Of a stretch of 64,000 nucleotides of DNA, positions 16,285 to 25,760 are shown one piece after another (positions within the stretch are counted from its first letter, which is position 1; each line of letters starts with the position of its first letter). The position numbers were made by a program, and so were the translations under genes. This DNA comes from Adhaeribacter rhizoryzae (GTDB taxonomy: Bacteria > Bacteroidota > Bacteroidia > Cytophagales > Hymenobacteraceae): contig NZ_VWSF01000016.1 in the NCBI RefSeq assembly GCF_008629685.1, forward strand, positions 1 to 64,000, written 5' to 3'. The notes under the pieces were generated by a model, which had not been told where the DNA came from, did not search any database, and worked only from the letters and a program-made list of their open reading frames with translations.

Positions 16285-18511
16285 TATCGGTATAAGAGAA
16301 TTCATCGCCCAGCAATTGTTTTATCGGCGAAAGCTGGTCGGTATCTACGGTGCGGGCTACAATTAATATTTGCTCTAGTTTTACCGGGTCCAGGAACGTT
16401 TCAATGGGAATAGCGCCGGCTTGCACGTAGCGGGCTAGGTGTCCTTCAATAGTAGTTTGGGCTAAGCCCCGCGTAGCCGCAATTTCCGAAATGCTTAATC
16501 CTTCGCGGTACAGCCGGTAGCTTTCTTCCTGGGTTTGCCCTTTTTCTTTCTTTTCACCTTTTTCTTTTGGTTCGGCATTATTCGTGGTTCGGCTTTTCCG
16601 GGTACGCGTTGGCAGGGCATCTTCTATTTGCTGCTGGCGTTCCTGGGTGGCTACATTTGGTACGGCCTCTTTGGTTAGCTCTTTGCCTTCTTTAAAAGAG
16701 CTGAGCAGGGCCGTGGCTTTTTCGAGGTGTTGCTGCAACCGGAATATTTGCGATTCGAGTTCTTTTAGTTCGGCTTGGTATTGCTTTGTTTTTTTCTCCT
16801 GGGCTACTTTCCCGGCTTGCGTTAGCACACTGCTGCTTAGTTCTTTCAGGCGGGGCCGGAAATATTCGGTAGCGGCGCGGATGCGGGCTTCCAGTTGTTC
16901 CAGGTTTAGCGGTTGCTGCTCTACCAATCCGGCCAGTTGTTGCCCAAACTTATCGGCTACTTCTTTTTCCTTCCGGAATATTGCTTCCAGTTCCTGGGCC
17001 CAAGGTAAATATTTTTGCCGCGTAGAGCGTTGTTCGTCTTTGGTGTAATTGGCCAAATGCTGCCGCAAATGCCCGGCACAAAGCGCAAAATCGAAACAGC
17101 GCCGCAACGAATTTTTCAGGAAAGCCTGCGATTCGGTTTTCAGTACGCTTTCTAATGGCTCCTGACCTGTGCTGCCGGCAAAACCCGTAATGGCCTGATC
17201 CTGGTTGGGGAGCACCGATGGTACCGGCGAACTAAGTACCAGCCCTTGAAGCGATACCAACCGGGAGAGCGCTACATACACTTGCCCCGGCGCAAAAGCG
17301 CTGCCCAAATCCAGAACGGCTTTCTCGAAAGTAAGCCCCTGGCTTTTGTGCACCGTAATGGCCCAGGCCAGCCGCACCGGATATTGCCGGAAAGTGCCCA
17401 GTACTTCTTCTTCTACCTCGTTGGTGGTTTCGTTAAAACGGTACCTGATATTTTGCCATTCGTATTTTTCTACCTTTACTTTTGTTTTATCGTCCGGAAA
17501 TTCTACCTGAAAACCATCTTCATTAATATCGGCTATTTTGCCAATTCTGCCGTTGTAAAAACGTTTCTCGCCGGTAGGATCATTTTTAATAAACATTACC
17601 TGGGCACCGGGTTTTAATTCCATGGTGGCTTCCAGCGGAAACATGTGTTCGGGGTAATCTTTATCTATTTCGGCCTGAAAATAATACGATGTGCCCGGCA
17701 ATTTTTGCAGTGCTTCGCGGTTAACCGTATCGGCTTTGTGGTTGTGGGTGGTGAGCAGAATGTAAGGGTCGTTGGGGGCGGGCCGGAAGCCGGGTTGGTA
17801 GTGGCGGTTCAGCAGTTCGGCATCTTGCGGCAGCAACCGGTTATGGCGCAAATTATTCAGCAACTTTATAAAAGTATCGTCGGACTGCCGGTAAACTTTG
17901 TCTAGTTCAATATACAGCGGCTTGTGCGGCCCTTGCAGACACTGGGCATCGAAGAAAAACGGACTGTTGTAATACTGTTGCAGCACTTGCCATTCCTGGT
18001 CTTTTACCACCGGGGGCAACTGCAATAAATCGCCGATAAAAAGCACTTGTACTCCGCCAAAAGGCATATTGCCCTGCCGCCGTACTACCTGCAACACCGT
18101 GTTAATGGCATCGAGTAAATCGGCCCGAAGCATACTTACTTCATCAATTATTAGTAGTTCCAGTTCCTGCAACAGCCGCCGCTTGTTACCTCTAATTTGC
18201 AAGCCCCTGATAAGCGACTCGCGGGTATTAAAATGCTGGTTGTTATGGCTGGCCGGTAATTTGGTATCGGGTAGGTAAGCGCCAAATGGCAACTGAAAAA
18301 GCGAGTGCAACGTTACGCCCCCGGCGTTGATAGCGGCCACGCCCGTAGGGGCGGCAATTACCGCCTGCTTGTGCGTGTGGTTGGTAATGTAGCGCAGAAA
18401 AGTGGTTTTGCCCGTGCCCGCCTTGCCTGTTAAGAATACGTGGCGGTGCGTGTTGTTTACGAACCGGGCGGCTAACGCGGCAATATTTTTATCGGTGGTG
18501 GTGATGCTCAT
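16241..18511 (-). CDS. Pif1/RecD2-like superfamily 1 DNA helicase with C-terminal HTH
   Basis: This 756-residue protein has Walker A at GKAGTGKTT (29-37), motif Ia AAPTGVAAINAGG, Walker B LLIIDEVSM (119-127), and GDLLQLPPV as motif III. The C-terminal helicase motifs include AITVHKSQGLTFEKAVLDLG and GQVYVALSRL. A charged coiled-coil stretch follows (about 535-600), then a helix-turn-helix RQC/HTH_40-like domain beginning ESYRLYREGLSISEIAATRGL near 650. This Pif1-like architecture with a C-terminal HTH is common in Bacteroidota. It would unwind DNA 5' to 3' in replication or repair. Its 3' end overlaps the opposing small gene by 44 bp. Confidence 0.9.
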   Translation of the reverse strand: MSITTTDKNIAALAARFVNNTHRHVFLTGKAGTGKTTFLRYITNHTHKQAVIAAPTGVAAINAGGVTLHSLFQLPFGAYLPDTKLPASHNNQHFNTRESLIRGLQIRGNKRRLLQELELLIIDEVSMLRADLLDAINTVLQVVRRQGNMPFGGVQVLFIGDLLQLPPVVKDQEWQVLQQYYNSPFFFDAQCLQGPHKPLYIELDKVYRQSDDTFIKLLNNLRHNRLLPQDAELLNRHYQPGFRPAPNDPYILLTTHNHKADTVNREALQKLPGTSYYFQAEIDKDYPEHMFPLEATMELKPGAQVMFIKNDPTGEKRFYNGRIGKIADINEDGFQVEFPDDKTKVKVEKYEWQNIRYRFNETTNEVEEEVLGTFRQYPVRLAWAITVHKSQGLTFEKAVLDLGSAFAPGQVYVALSRLVSLQGLVLSSPVPSVLPNQDQAITGFAGSTGQEPLESVLKTESQAFLKNSLRRCFDFALCAGHLRQHLANYTKDEQRSTRQKYLPWAQELEAIFRKEKEVADKFGQQLAGLVEQQPLNLEQLEARIRAATEYFRPRLKELSSSVLTQAGKVAQEKKTKQYQAELKELESQIFRLQQHLEKATALLSSFKEGKELTKEAVPNVATQERQQQIEDALPTRTRKSRTTNNAEPKEKGEKKEKGQTQEESYRLYREGLSISEIAATRGLAQTTIEGHLARYVQAGAIPIETFLDPVKLEQILIVARTVDTDQLSPIKQLLGDEFSYTDIRFAVAFAKGAENK

Positions 18512-18847
18512 TGTTTAATTTTTTGCTAATAAAGCTTAAAATTGGCTTTACTTAAATACGTAAATTTCTGCTATATCTCTACCCAAAAGAAGCAAAACCC
18601 TTGGCAGTAGAAAATATTTATTTAGTTTAATATTTAAGCAAGTATTTATAATTATTTTCTTCGCTGGTGCGGGCGAGCTTGCAACTGGTGCCAGCGGAAG
18701 AATCTTTTATTTTTATTCTTTTTATCTTTACCTAAACCTGCCATAAACTAAAAATTAGATGGCCGGCAAATTTCTTTAACCTAAATAATAACCCTATTTT
18801 TCAAAGGTATCTGATTATACCGGCCAACATCTACTATACCTGCTTAA
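18512..18847. other. Divergent intergenic region
   Basis: This 336-base gap lies between the helicase and the GDSL-like gene. A small inverted repeat CGCTGG (18662-18667)/CCAGCG (18691-18696) surrounds a GC-rich centre. Nothing else recognised. Confidence 0.45.
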
Positions 18848-19978
18848 ATGCTGAAATATTACAAACAAACCGCCATAATCTTTTTAAATACGCTCATCTT
18901 TTTGCTCCTGCTAAATTTTATTTTAGCTGTTTTTTATTCTTATAAAGAAAAGAACCAGGCAAATTACGATAACCAGATAACGCAGAAATACGGGAAAGAA
19001 GCGGTTACAAAGGCGTATCCCCATTTATCTTATTCCCAAATAAACCAATTGCTAACAGAAACCTGGAACCGCCCTTTGGCATACAATTATTACACTACTT
19101 TTAAAGAGAAGCCTTTTAAAGGCACTTATGTAAATATCCATTCTGCCGGCTTCCGGTTTATTAAAGACCAAAGCGCCTGGCCAATCGATACAAGTAAATA
19201 CAATATTTTTGTTTTTGGGGGCTCTACCACTTTTGGCTACGGCGTAGCCGATCAGGAGACGATACCCTCTTATTTGCAAAACCTGTTAAATAAAAACAGC
19301 CGGACAAAAAAACAAATTGCCGTTTATAACTTCGGGACAGCATTTTATTACTCGGTGCAGGAAAAGCTTTTTTTTGAAAAATTGATTTACCAAAATCAGG
19401 TTCCGGATTTAGCTATATTTATTGATGGCCTAAATGATGTTGGGGTATTTGCAGAGCCTTCTTATGCCACCGAAATGCGAAATTTGTACGAAGGCAAACC
19501 TGGTTTCTTTTTACAAAAATGGGTTAAGCAAATACCTTTAATGCGGTTGGTTTACGCCATACAAGGCCGAATTTTAAAAAATACCGAAGCGAATATTCCG
19601 GACTTTTGCGCACCCAGCCATTTAGAAAGGTGTTACAACAGATATATTCAGACTAAAAGCATGATAGAGGCCGTTGCCAGTCAAAAAAGAATAAACACCT
19701 TATTTGTTTGGCAGCCTTCTTCCCGCTACCTGTATTTCCCGAAAGAAGATTTGTTTGGTGTCCGTAATGCCTATAATCCGAACTCCCGGGATTGTGCTTA
19801 CACTTACTTTTTCAAGAACTTAAAGGAATTAGAAGCGCAAGGAAATTTCATTTGGCTGGCTGATATGCAAAAGAATAAAAAACAAAATTTGTACGTAGAT
19901 AAAGTGCATTATTCGAACAAGCTGAATTTTATTATAGCCGATACCCTGGCTACTTACCTTTCTCAGAACCTGTTATAA
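18848..19978 (+). CDS. Membrane-anchored SGNH/GDSL-like hydrolase
   Basis: This 376-residue protein has one N-terminal membrane helix (IIFLNTLIFLLLLNFILAVFY), so the catalytic part is extracytoplasmic. SGNH blocks are visible: block I VFGGSTTFGYGV with the nucleophile S126, block III FIDGLND with G194/N196/D197, and block V DKVHYS with D351 and H354. The middle region with paired cysteines (DFCAPSHLERCYNR) may hold a disulfide. Such proteins act as esterases or O-acetyl-transferring enzymes on polysaccharide or lipid. The substrate is unknown and no polysaccharide cluster is adjacent. Confidence 0.75.
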   Translation: MLKYYKQTAIIFLNTLIFLLLLNFILAVFYSYKEKNQANYDNQITQKYGKEAVTKAYPHLSYSQINQLLTETWNRPLAYNYYTTFKEKPFKGTYVNIHSAGFRFIKDQSAWPIDTSKYNIFVFGGSTTFGYGVADQETIPSYLQNLLNKNSRTKKQIAVYNFGTAFYYSVQEKLFFEKLIYQNQVPDLAIFIDGLNDVGVFAEPSYATEMRNLYEGKPGFFLQKWVKQIPLMRLVYAIQGRILKNTEANIPDFCAPSHLERCYNRYIQTKSMIEAVASQKRINTLFVWQPSSRYLYFPKEDLFGVRNAYNPNSRDCAYTYFFKNLKELEAQGNFIWLADMQKNKKQNLYVDKVHYSNKLNFIIADTLATYLSQNLL

Positions 19979-20050
19979 TATAAGGCTATTCTTAGATTGA
20001 AAATAAACCTCCTTTTTACCCACTGGGCGCAAGGCTTAAGCAAGCCTCGT

Positions 20051-20112
20051 TATGCGTAGAGTTAGCGAAGCGCTCTACGCATTTTTAGGAAAGCCAATCT
20101 CCCGATTGGCGT
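20051..20112. repeat. Dispersed double hairpin, family 2 copy
   Basis: TGCGTAGAG (20053-20061) pairs with CTCTACGCA (20073-20081). A second hairpin GCCAATC (20093-20099)/GATTGGC (20104-20110) follows. The same two-hairpin unit recurs at 25437 (inverted) and 25672. It lies between converging genes. Confidence 0.8.
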
Positions 20113-20201
20113 TGTTAAAATAATTAGAACTACAACCAAAATATCACTTCCCAATCTTTTACGAGAGGAATCCTTTATGCCAAAAAAAACGATTTTTAAG
20201 T

Positions 20202-20972
20202 CTAATATCGGGAAGATAATTGGGAAACTAATCTGCAATCATCGCATTTAAAGGCAACTAAATTATTGTTGGTGCTATCCGGAATAAACCAATCTTTACC
20301 GCAACCGGGGCATTTCCGGCTTTTGTCCTTTGTCTTGCCCCAGGCCCGATCGTTAAACAGAAAATAGTAGGTAGGAATATTCGTAACCTTTTCTATTTGC
20401 CGGCAACAGGATACGCCTTTTTGGTTCAGTTCACTTTTGTAATTCTGTAACTGGTTTAGCGTCCACCGGTCCTGACCATAACCAATATGCCACAAAGTTT
20501 TAATACTTCGGTAATTATATTCCCAATAATTTATTTCCTGGTGGCTTTTACCTTCATAAGTAAAGGGGATTTTGTACAACGGAATTTGGTTATAAGTATC
20601 GCCGCAAATAAGCGGTGACCAATTGCCATCTAAGGGTTCAGTTAAAATGTAATGCGTAGATTTTTTTGGAATAAATGTTTTTCCTAATTCCGGGTCTAGA
20701 CCAACCAGTTCAAAAGTTAAATTCAGTTCTAATTCGGTCGGGAAATTGTTTTTGGCATTAATTGCATAGTAACTAGCGTTTTTGTCTTTGTAAGAATCTT
20801 TCTCCGGACAATATAAATTTAGCATCACACCGTTTTCGGTGGCCTCATACTGTAATTCATTATTAATTATTTGGGTGTTTTTATAAAGTAATCTTAAATA
20901 ATAACCAACATAATGAAAGATGTCGGGCAGGGATGCACTTGGGGAAGTAATTTTTAATTTAATGATGTACAT
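20202..20972 (-). CDS. Zn-ribbon protein, DUF2310-like
   Basis: This 256-residue protein ends in a zinc-ribbon: two CxxC pairs in CPGCGKDW and FKCDDCRLVSQL. The N-terminus starts MYIIKLKITSPSASL. The middle has no motif I can assign beyond aromatic-rich strands (YRSIKTLWHIGYGQDRWTLNQL). The arrangement fits the DUF2310 Zn-ribbon group, described as possibly nucleic-acid binding; the assignment is from memory of the pattern. It lies 14 bases downstream of the CDF exporter gene on the same strand, so the two probably form an operon, perhaps linking the protein to zinc status. Confidence 0.6.
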   Translation of the reverse strand: MYIIKLKITSPSASLPDIFHYVGYYLRLLYKNTQIINNELQYEATENGVMLNLYCPEKDSYKDKNASYYAINAKNNFPTELELNLTFELVGLDPELGKTFIPKKSTHYILTEPLDGNWSPLICGDTYNQIPLYKIPFTYEGKSHQEINYWEYNYRSIKTLWHIGYGQDRWTLNQLQNYKSELNQKGVSCCRQIEKVTNIPTYYFLFNDRAWGKTKDKSRKCPGCGKDWFIPDSTNNNLVAFKCDDCRLVSQLSSRY

Positions 20973-20986
20973 AGTTGGCTAGTCGC

Positions 20987-21961
20987 TTAATTATTTGTAA
21001 CCGTTGGGCTGGTAGGATTAATAAATATTTGTTTCACCGGCGGAATTTGCTGTTGAATATTTTGCTGGATGCGCGCGATGGTTTCGGTAATTTCGCGGCT
21101 GGTTACCTCATCCCGGAAGGTTATGGGAATAGCCAAAATAATATCTTCCGGCCCCATGTACATCGAGAGCGGCAACCCAACTTTGGCAACCCCCGGGTTG
21201 TTGCTGGCCAGTTGCATGGCTTCTTGCAATATTTCTGGTTCGGCGGTTTCGCCCATGAGCAAACTCCGGCTTTCTATCAGCAATAAGGTTGCTATAGCGG
21301 CCAGTATAACGCCAATCAGCATCGAAGCAATGCCATCGAAATAAGGGTTTTGGTAATAATGGCCCAGGAATACGCCCAGAAAAGCTACGGTAAGACCAAG
21401 CAGGTCGGCGGCATCTTCGAATAACACTACAAAGGTAGATGGGTCTTTGCTTTTCCGGACGGCCGCCCAGAACGGCGTGCTGCCCCGCTGGCGGGTAAAT
21501 TCGCGCTGGGCGGTAAAAAACGAAAAGCCATCGAGTACAAACGCAATGCCCAGCACCAGGTAATTCCAATGCGGATCTTCAATAACAGATGGGTGCTGCA
21601 AATGCGTAACGCCTTCGTAAAAGGAAATACCCCCGCCTATGCCAAATATTAAGATAGAAACAATAAAAGCCCAGAAATATAATTCTTTGCTGTAGCCAAA
21701 TGGGCGTTGGGCATCGGCGGGTTTTTTACTCCGGTGAATGCCATATAAGAGCAATATTTCGTTGGTAGTATCTACTAAGGAGTGAATACCTTCCGAAATC
21801 ATGGCCGAACTACCCGTGGCGCCGGCAGCAATAAATTTGGTAATGGCAATGGCTAAGTTAGCCACCAAGGCACTGTATAAAGGAATTTTAGAGGCAGCCA
21901 TAGCAGGGGTAAATAAATAGTACATTTCTACTGCTTTTTTTACCCGATGGTTGAGGCCCAA
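20987..21961 (-). CDS. Cation diffusion facilitator (CDF) metal exporter
   Basis: This 324-residue membrane protein has six predicted helices. The helix-2 metal site is in SEGIHSLVDTTNEILLLYG (H and D four apart) and the helix-5 site in FEDAADLLGLTVAFLG (D and D four apart), the tetrahedral Zn2+ site of CDF proteins. The loop RSKKPADAQRPFGYSKELYFWAF is also typical. The C-terminal domain is short (EILQEAMQLASNNPGV...). It most likely exports Zn2+, Co2+ or Fe2+ in exchange for protons. The HxxxD site in helix 2 resembles the Zn-CDF branch. It is the first gene of a two-gene operon with the Zn-ribbon protein. Confidence 0.9.
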   Translation of the reverse strand: MGLNHRVKKAVEMYYLFTPAMAASKIPLYSALVANLAIAITKFIAAGATGSSAMISEGIHSLVDTTNEILLLYGIHRSKKPADAQRPFGYSKELYFWAFIVSILIFGIGGGISFYEGVTHLQHPSVIEDPHWNYLVLGIAFVLDGFSFFTAQREFTRQRGSTPFWAAVRKSKDPSTFVVLFEDAADLLGLTVAFLGVFLGHYYQNPYFDGIASMLIGVILAAIATLLLIESRSLLMGETAEPEILQEAMQLASNNPGVAKVGLPLSMYMGPEDIILAIPITFRDEVTSREITETIARIQQNIQQQIPPVKQIFINPTSPTVTNN

Positions 21962-22349
21962 ACTTACGGCTGTGGGTGCGGTACTCGTAAAAGCGCGTTA
22001 GAGAGGTTTAAAATATTGATTCACCGGCTAGCCGATAGGGAAATAAATAGATTCTAATCAAAATATAATTACGCGTAAGCCGAGTTATGCTAACCCTAAA
22101 ACTTGCCTCCTATTTAATATTTAAAACTACCGCAAGCCGGTAAAAGCTTGTAGTCAGTAAAAAAAGGGGCATTTTAAATTCCTGTAAACTAACCTGATAA
22201 GGTAAATCTGTTGTTTACGGGCAAAGCGCTTGCAACCTATATTAAATAAGGTGGGTCATTTTGGTGTTCGTCCCCGATAAAACAGAACCCGCGCAATCTG
22301 TTTTAAGGGTAAGGGCAAAATTAATGTATCACCAATTTAATTATTTTCA
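21962..22349. other. Divergent intergenic region
   Basis: This 388-base gap lies between the CDF gene and the DUF4397 lipoprotein gene. It contains AACAGA...TCTGTT inverted repeat arms near 22281-22302. No gene or RNA recognised. Confidence 0.45.
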
Positions 22350-23069
22350 ATGAAAAGTATTTTCAGTAATCTATTCTTAAAAAGAGCCAGTCTTGTTTTA
22401 GTAAGTGTATTTTCTTTGTCGTTAACTTCTTGTTTAGATAAGAACGACGATTCCCCTGAACCAATGCCGGTAGCCTATGTAACCTTATACCACGGCTCGC
22501 CAGATGCCCCCGATGTTGATATTTTAGTAGATAACCAACGCTTAAATTCGCAGCCTTTTAAGTATAATAATTATTCTAATTATTTAAATTTCCTGACCGG
22601 CAAACGGAAGTTTAAGTTTACGCCGGTAAATGCCGCCAACGCTTACATCGATACTACTTTAACGTTTAAAGAAGACAAGCTTTATTCAATATTTACGGTA
22701 AACCGGCTGCAGAACATAGAAATATTAGTTGTAAACGACACCATTATAACACCTGCCAGCGGTAAAGCCGGCTTGCGCCTTATTCATTTATCGCCGGATG
22801 CGCCGGCTGTAGATGTGGTAACTACCGGCACCACGGGCACCTCAGTTGCTGCCGATTTAGCTTTTAAAGAACATACATTGTTTAAAGATTTAACCAGTGG
22901 TAGCCAAACCATACAAGTTAAAAGAGCCGGTACCAACGAGGTTTTATTAACCCTTTCGGACGTGTCCTTAACCGCCGGTAAATCTTATTCGTTGCTCTTA
23001 AGAGGATTTTTAACGCCTCCTGCAGGTAATACCAATATTTTAAGCGGTCAGCTCGTTACCAACTATTAA
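22350..23069 (+). CDS. DUF4397-domain lipoprotein
   Basis: This 239-residue protein has a lipoprotein signal whose lipidated cysteine is in LSLTSCLDKND (about residue 28). Two DUF4397 repeats follow. The first starts YVTLYHGSPDAPDVDILVDNQ (about 43-62). The second has LRLIHLSPDAPAVDVVTTG. The HxSPDAPxVDV motif is the hallmark of this family of surface or periplasmic proteins, frequent in Bacteroidota and Firmicutes, with no established function. Length is normal for a two-repeat member. The gene is followed by a strong bidirectional terminator. Confidence 0.87.
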   Translation: MKSIFSNLFLKRASLVLVSVFSLSLTSCLDKNDDSPEPMPVAYVTLYHGSPDAPDVDILVDNQRLNSQPFKYNNYSNYLNFLTGKRKFKFTPVNAANAYIDTTLTFKEDKLYSIFTVNRLQNIEILVVNDTIITPASGKAGLRLIHLSPDAPAVDVVTTGTTGTSVAADLAFKEHTLFKDLTSGSQTIQVKRAGTNEVLLTLSDVSLTAGKSYSLLLRGFLTPPAGNTNILSGQLVTNY

Positions 23070-23123
23070 GCAATCCTGGTATTACTAATGCCGGAATATT
23101 CTTAGATTTTTCTTTTACTTAAA

Positions 23124-23165
23124 AAAACAAAAGCCTGTTTAACTACATAAACAGGCTTTTGTTTT
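23124..23165. terminator. Bidirectional rho-independent terminator
   Basis: A perfect 18-bp stem (23124-23141 with 23148-23165), core AAAAGCCTGTTTA, encloses a 6-base loop. The ends are A- and T-rich on both strands. It lies exactly between the converging genes ending at 23069 and 23186. Confidence 0.95.
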
Positions 23166-23185
23166 AATTACTAAATCCGGGCTAC

Positions 23186-25237
23186 TTACCAGATTTTAAC
23201 GCGTTTCTCCGGGGCTAAATACAAAGAATCAGTTGGTTGTACCTTAAAGGCGGTATAAAATTCCGGTACGTTCCGGACCACACCGTTTACCCGGAACTTG
23301 GCCGGCGAATGCGGATCGGTGTTTACCTGGTTGCGGAGAGATTCCGGGCGAGCTTTGTTCAGCCAGGCTTGTCCCCAGCCAATAAATACCCGTTGCTCAC
23401 CGGTAAAGCCATCCAGTACTGGTGCTTCTTTGCCGTTTAAGCTTAATTTATAGGCTTTTAAGGCAATGCTTAAACCACCCAAATCGCCAATATTTTCGCC
23501 TAAGGTAAATGTGCCGTTTACATTTAAATCCGGAAATACCTTAAATGCATTGTACTGGTTTACCAAAGAGCCGGTCCGCTTTTTAAATTCCTGCTGGTCT
23601 TTTTCGGTCCACCAGTTGCGCATTACGCCGTTGCCATCAAAGGTGCTGCCCTGGTCGTCGAAGCCATGGCCAATTTCGTGACCGATAACGCCCCCAATAG
23701 CACCGTAATTAACGGCATCTTCGGCGTTCAGGTCAAAGAAAGGCGGTTGCAGAATAGCGGCCGGAAACACAATTTCGTTTAACGGCGGGTTGTAATACGC
23801 ATTAATGGTTTGGGGTGTCATGTACCACTCGCCGCGGTCAACGGGCTTGCCCAGCTTATTAATGTTGCGGTTGTACTCAAATTCGGTGGCCCGCATCATG
23901 TTGCCAAATAAATCGCCTTTTACAATTTTCAGGTCTGAGTAATCGCGCCATTTATCGGGGTAGCCAATTTTGGGCGTAAATTTATTTAATTTATCCAGGG
24001 CTTGCTTTTTGGTGTCTTCGCTCATCCAATCCAGCTCTTTAATGCTAGATTCGTAAGCTTTCAATAAATTTTTCACCAAGGCATCCATCCGTTCTTTGGC
24101 TGCGGGCGGAAAATGTTTTTTCACGTACACTTTGCCCACCATTTCGCCTAAACTGCCGTTTATTACATCTACAGCCCGGCGCCATTGCGGCCGTTGTTCC
24201 TGGGTACCATTCAGGGTTTTGTTGTAAAAATTAAAGTTCTCCTGATCCAACGGTGTGTTTAAAACGGTAGCTGCGCCATGCACCACGCTCCACTGCAGGT
24301 AAGTTTTCCAGGTATCGAGGGGGGTAGCTTTAATAATATTGTTTAAATCTTTGGTATAAGCTACCTGCGCCACTACAATACTATCTTGCTTAATGCCAGC
24401 TTGCTGCAATAAATACGGTAAATCAAAATCGGGCATTAAGGTGTTCAGGCTTTTTACCGCGTACTTGTTATAAAGGGCCACCATGTTGCGGGTATCTTCT
24501 TTTTTCATGTGCTTGGTAGCCAGTTGCGTTTCCAGGGCCATTATTTGGGCCGCTTTGGCTTTGGCATCGGCAATGCCCGCCAGCGTTAACATTTTCTCGA
24601 TGTGCGCTACGTATTTCGCCCGGATGTCTTTCGATTTAGCATCGGTTAGCAAATAATATTCCCGCTCGGGTAAGCCCAGGCCGCCTTGCCAGGTTAAGAG
24701 CATGTATTGCTTCGGATTTTTAAAATCTTCGGTAACCTGCACATTCATGGGCACCAGGTTGCTGTACTTATTCGCGTAAGCAAAATACCCGGCTAAATCT
24801 TTGTAATTATTGATGGCCGCAATTTTTTGGAACTCAGGCGCCAAAGGTTTAATGCCTAATTCGTCGCGCTTTTTGGTATCCAGATACGATTCGTATAAAT
24901 CACCAATCTTTTGTTCTTCGGTTCCCTCGTCAAAATCGCCTTTGGCCGATGCTTCAATAATGGCTTTTACATCTTCCTGGGCTTTGTCGTTGAGAATATG
25001 AAATACGCCGTACGTTGATTTATCGGCCGGAATAGCGGTTTTTTTGACCCAGTTGCCGTTTACATAAGCCGTAAAATTATTGCCGGGGGCAACGGTAGTA
25101 TCCATATTCTCGCGGATAATGCCGGAGTGCAATTCTCTGGCTTGCTCCGTTGTGCCCGATTTGTTGCAACTAACGGTTAAGAAAGAACCTGCTGCCAGCA
25201 AAGCAAGCCCTGAAAATTTAAGGGGGTGTTTTAACAT
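23186..25237 (-). CDS. pepO: M13-family zinc metallopeptidase lipoprotein
   Basis: This 683-residue neprilysin-like (PepO) endopeptidase has a lipoprotein signal (LLAAGSFLTVSC, cysteine near residue 24), the long helical N-terminal domain, and then the NAYYNPPLNEIVFPAAILQPPFF segment. The zinc site is HEIGH at 520-524, with the downstream glutamate in GENIGDLGG near 582. The C-terminal region has SPAKFRVNGVVRNVPEFYTAF and ends in W, as M13 enzymes do. It cleaves peptides at the periplasmic face of a membrane. Length is full for the family. It is a single-gene unit terminated by the hairpin at 23124. Confidence 0.95.
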   Translation of the reverse strand: MLKHPLKFSGLALLAAGSFLTVSCNKSGTTEQARELHSGIIRENMDTTVAPGNNFTAYVNGNWVKKTAIPADKSTYGVFHILNDKAQEDVKAIIEASAKGDFDEGTEEQKIGDLYESYLDTKKRDELGIKPLAPEFQKIAAINNYKDLAGYFAYANKYSNLVPMNVQVTEDFKNPKQYMLLTWQGGLGLPEREYYLLTDAKSKDIRAKYVAHIEKMLTLAGIADAKAKAAQIMALETQLATKHMKKEDTRNMVALYNKYAVKSLNTLMPDFDLPYLLQQAGIKQDSIVVAQVAYTKDLNNIIKATPLDTWKTYLQWSVVHGAATVLNTPLDQENFNFYNKTLNGTQEQRPQWRRAVDVINGSLGEMVGKVYVKKHFPPAAKERMDALVKNLLKAYESSIKELDWMSEDTKKQALDKLNKFTPKIGYPDKWRDYSDLKIVKGDLFGNMMRATEFEYNRNINKLGKPVDRGEWYMTPQTINAYYNPPLNEIVFPAAILQPPFFDLNAEDAVNYGAIGGVIGHEIGHGFDDQGSTFDGNGVMRNWWTEKDQQEFKKRTGSLVNQYNAFKVFPDLNVNGTFTLGENIGDLGGLSIALKAYKLSLNGKEAPVLDGFTGEQRVFIGWGQAWLNKARPESLRNQVNTDPHSPAKFRVNGVVRNVPEFYTAFKVQPTDSLYLAPEKRVKIW

Positions 25238-25436
25238 CTTTTAAGTTTGGTTTAAAAAGAAGATTTTAAGGCAAAGTTGGTGGTTTGTTACGCAAATACC
25301 AAAGCGCCTAATTAAAACGCTTTATTCTAAATTATTTGTATGCATGGTTGCAACATAGTAATACGGGATAATAAATCATTTCCATTATCCTTTGAAGTTA
25401 ATATGGGAGCAAAAAATAAAGGCTAATTGCTAGTGC

Positions 25437-25494
25437 GCCAATCAGGAGATTGGCTTTCCGAGGAATGCGTAGAGCGCTGCGCTAACTCTACGCA
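25437..25494. repeat. Dispersed double hairpin, family 2, inverted copy
   Basis: GCCAATC/GATTGGC (25437-25454) is followed by TGCGTAGAG/CTCTACGCA (25466-25494), the reverse order of the copies at 20051 and 25672. Confidence 0.8.
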
Positions 25495-25671
25495 TAACAA
25501 AGTTACTCTGTGTCTACTAAAACTTGTTTTAAATCTTCTTCGGAAAATTATTGAAATTTAATTAGCCAAATAGAAGTGAAAGGCACGGAAGTAACTTCCG
25601 CGCCATAGTTGCCATAACTGGAAATGTCTCGTCCTAAAAAAAGTTTACAGTTTAAAGTTTTAGCCACGTTA

Positions 25672-25755
25672 TCCGTAGAGTTAGCGCAGCGCTCTACGCA
25701 TTTTTAGGAAAGCCAATCTCCCGATTGGCGTAATACTATAACCCGATTGGCGTAA
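25672..25755. repeat. Dispersed double hairpin, family 2 copy with partial duplication
   Basis: TCCGTAGAG (25672-25680) pairs with CTCTACGCA (25692-25700), and GCCAATC/GATTGGC (25712-25729) follows. The CCCGATTGGCGTAA end is repeated at 25742-25755, so the tail has been duplicated. Confidence 0.8.
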
Positions 25756-25760
25756 CATAA

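Larger units (their letters stand above)
25238..25760. other. Repeat-rich intergenic region
   Basis: This 523-base gap between the peptidase and kinase genes contains two family-2 elements in opposite orientation (25437-25494 and 25672-25755). Between them is a small palindrome around GGAAGTAACTTCC (25589-25601). No ORF of interest. Confidence 0.6.

Noticed and set aside
16584-17048. 154-codon plus-strand frame, serine/cysteine rich
   Set aside because: It lies antisense to the coiled-coil part of the helicase; composition is an artefact of Gln/Glu/Lys codons on the other strand.
20041-25755. CRISPR-like array from the repeated hairpins
   Set aside because: Copies are kilobases apart, differ in orientation and have no regular spacers.
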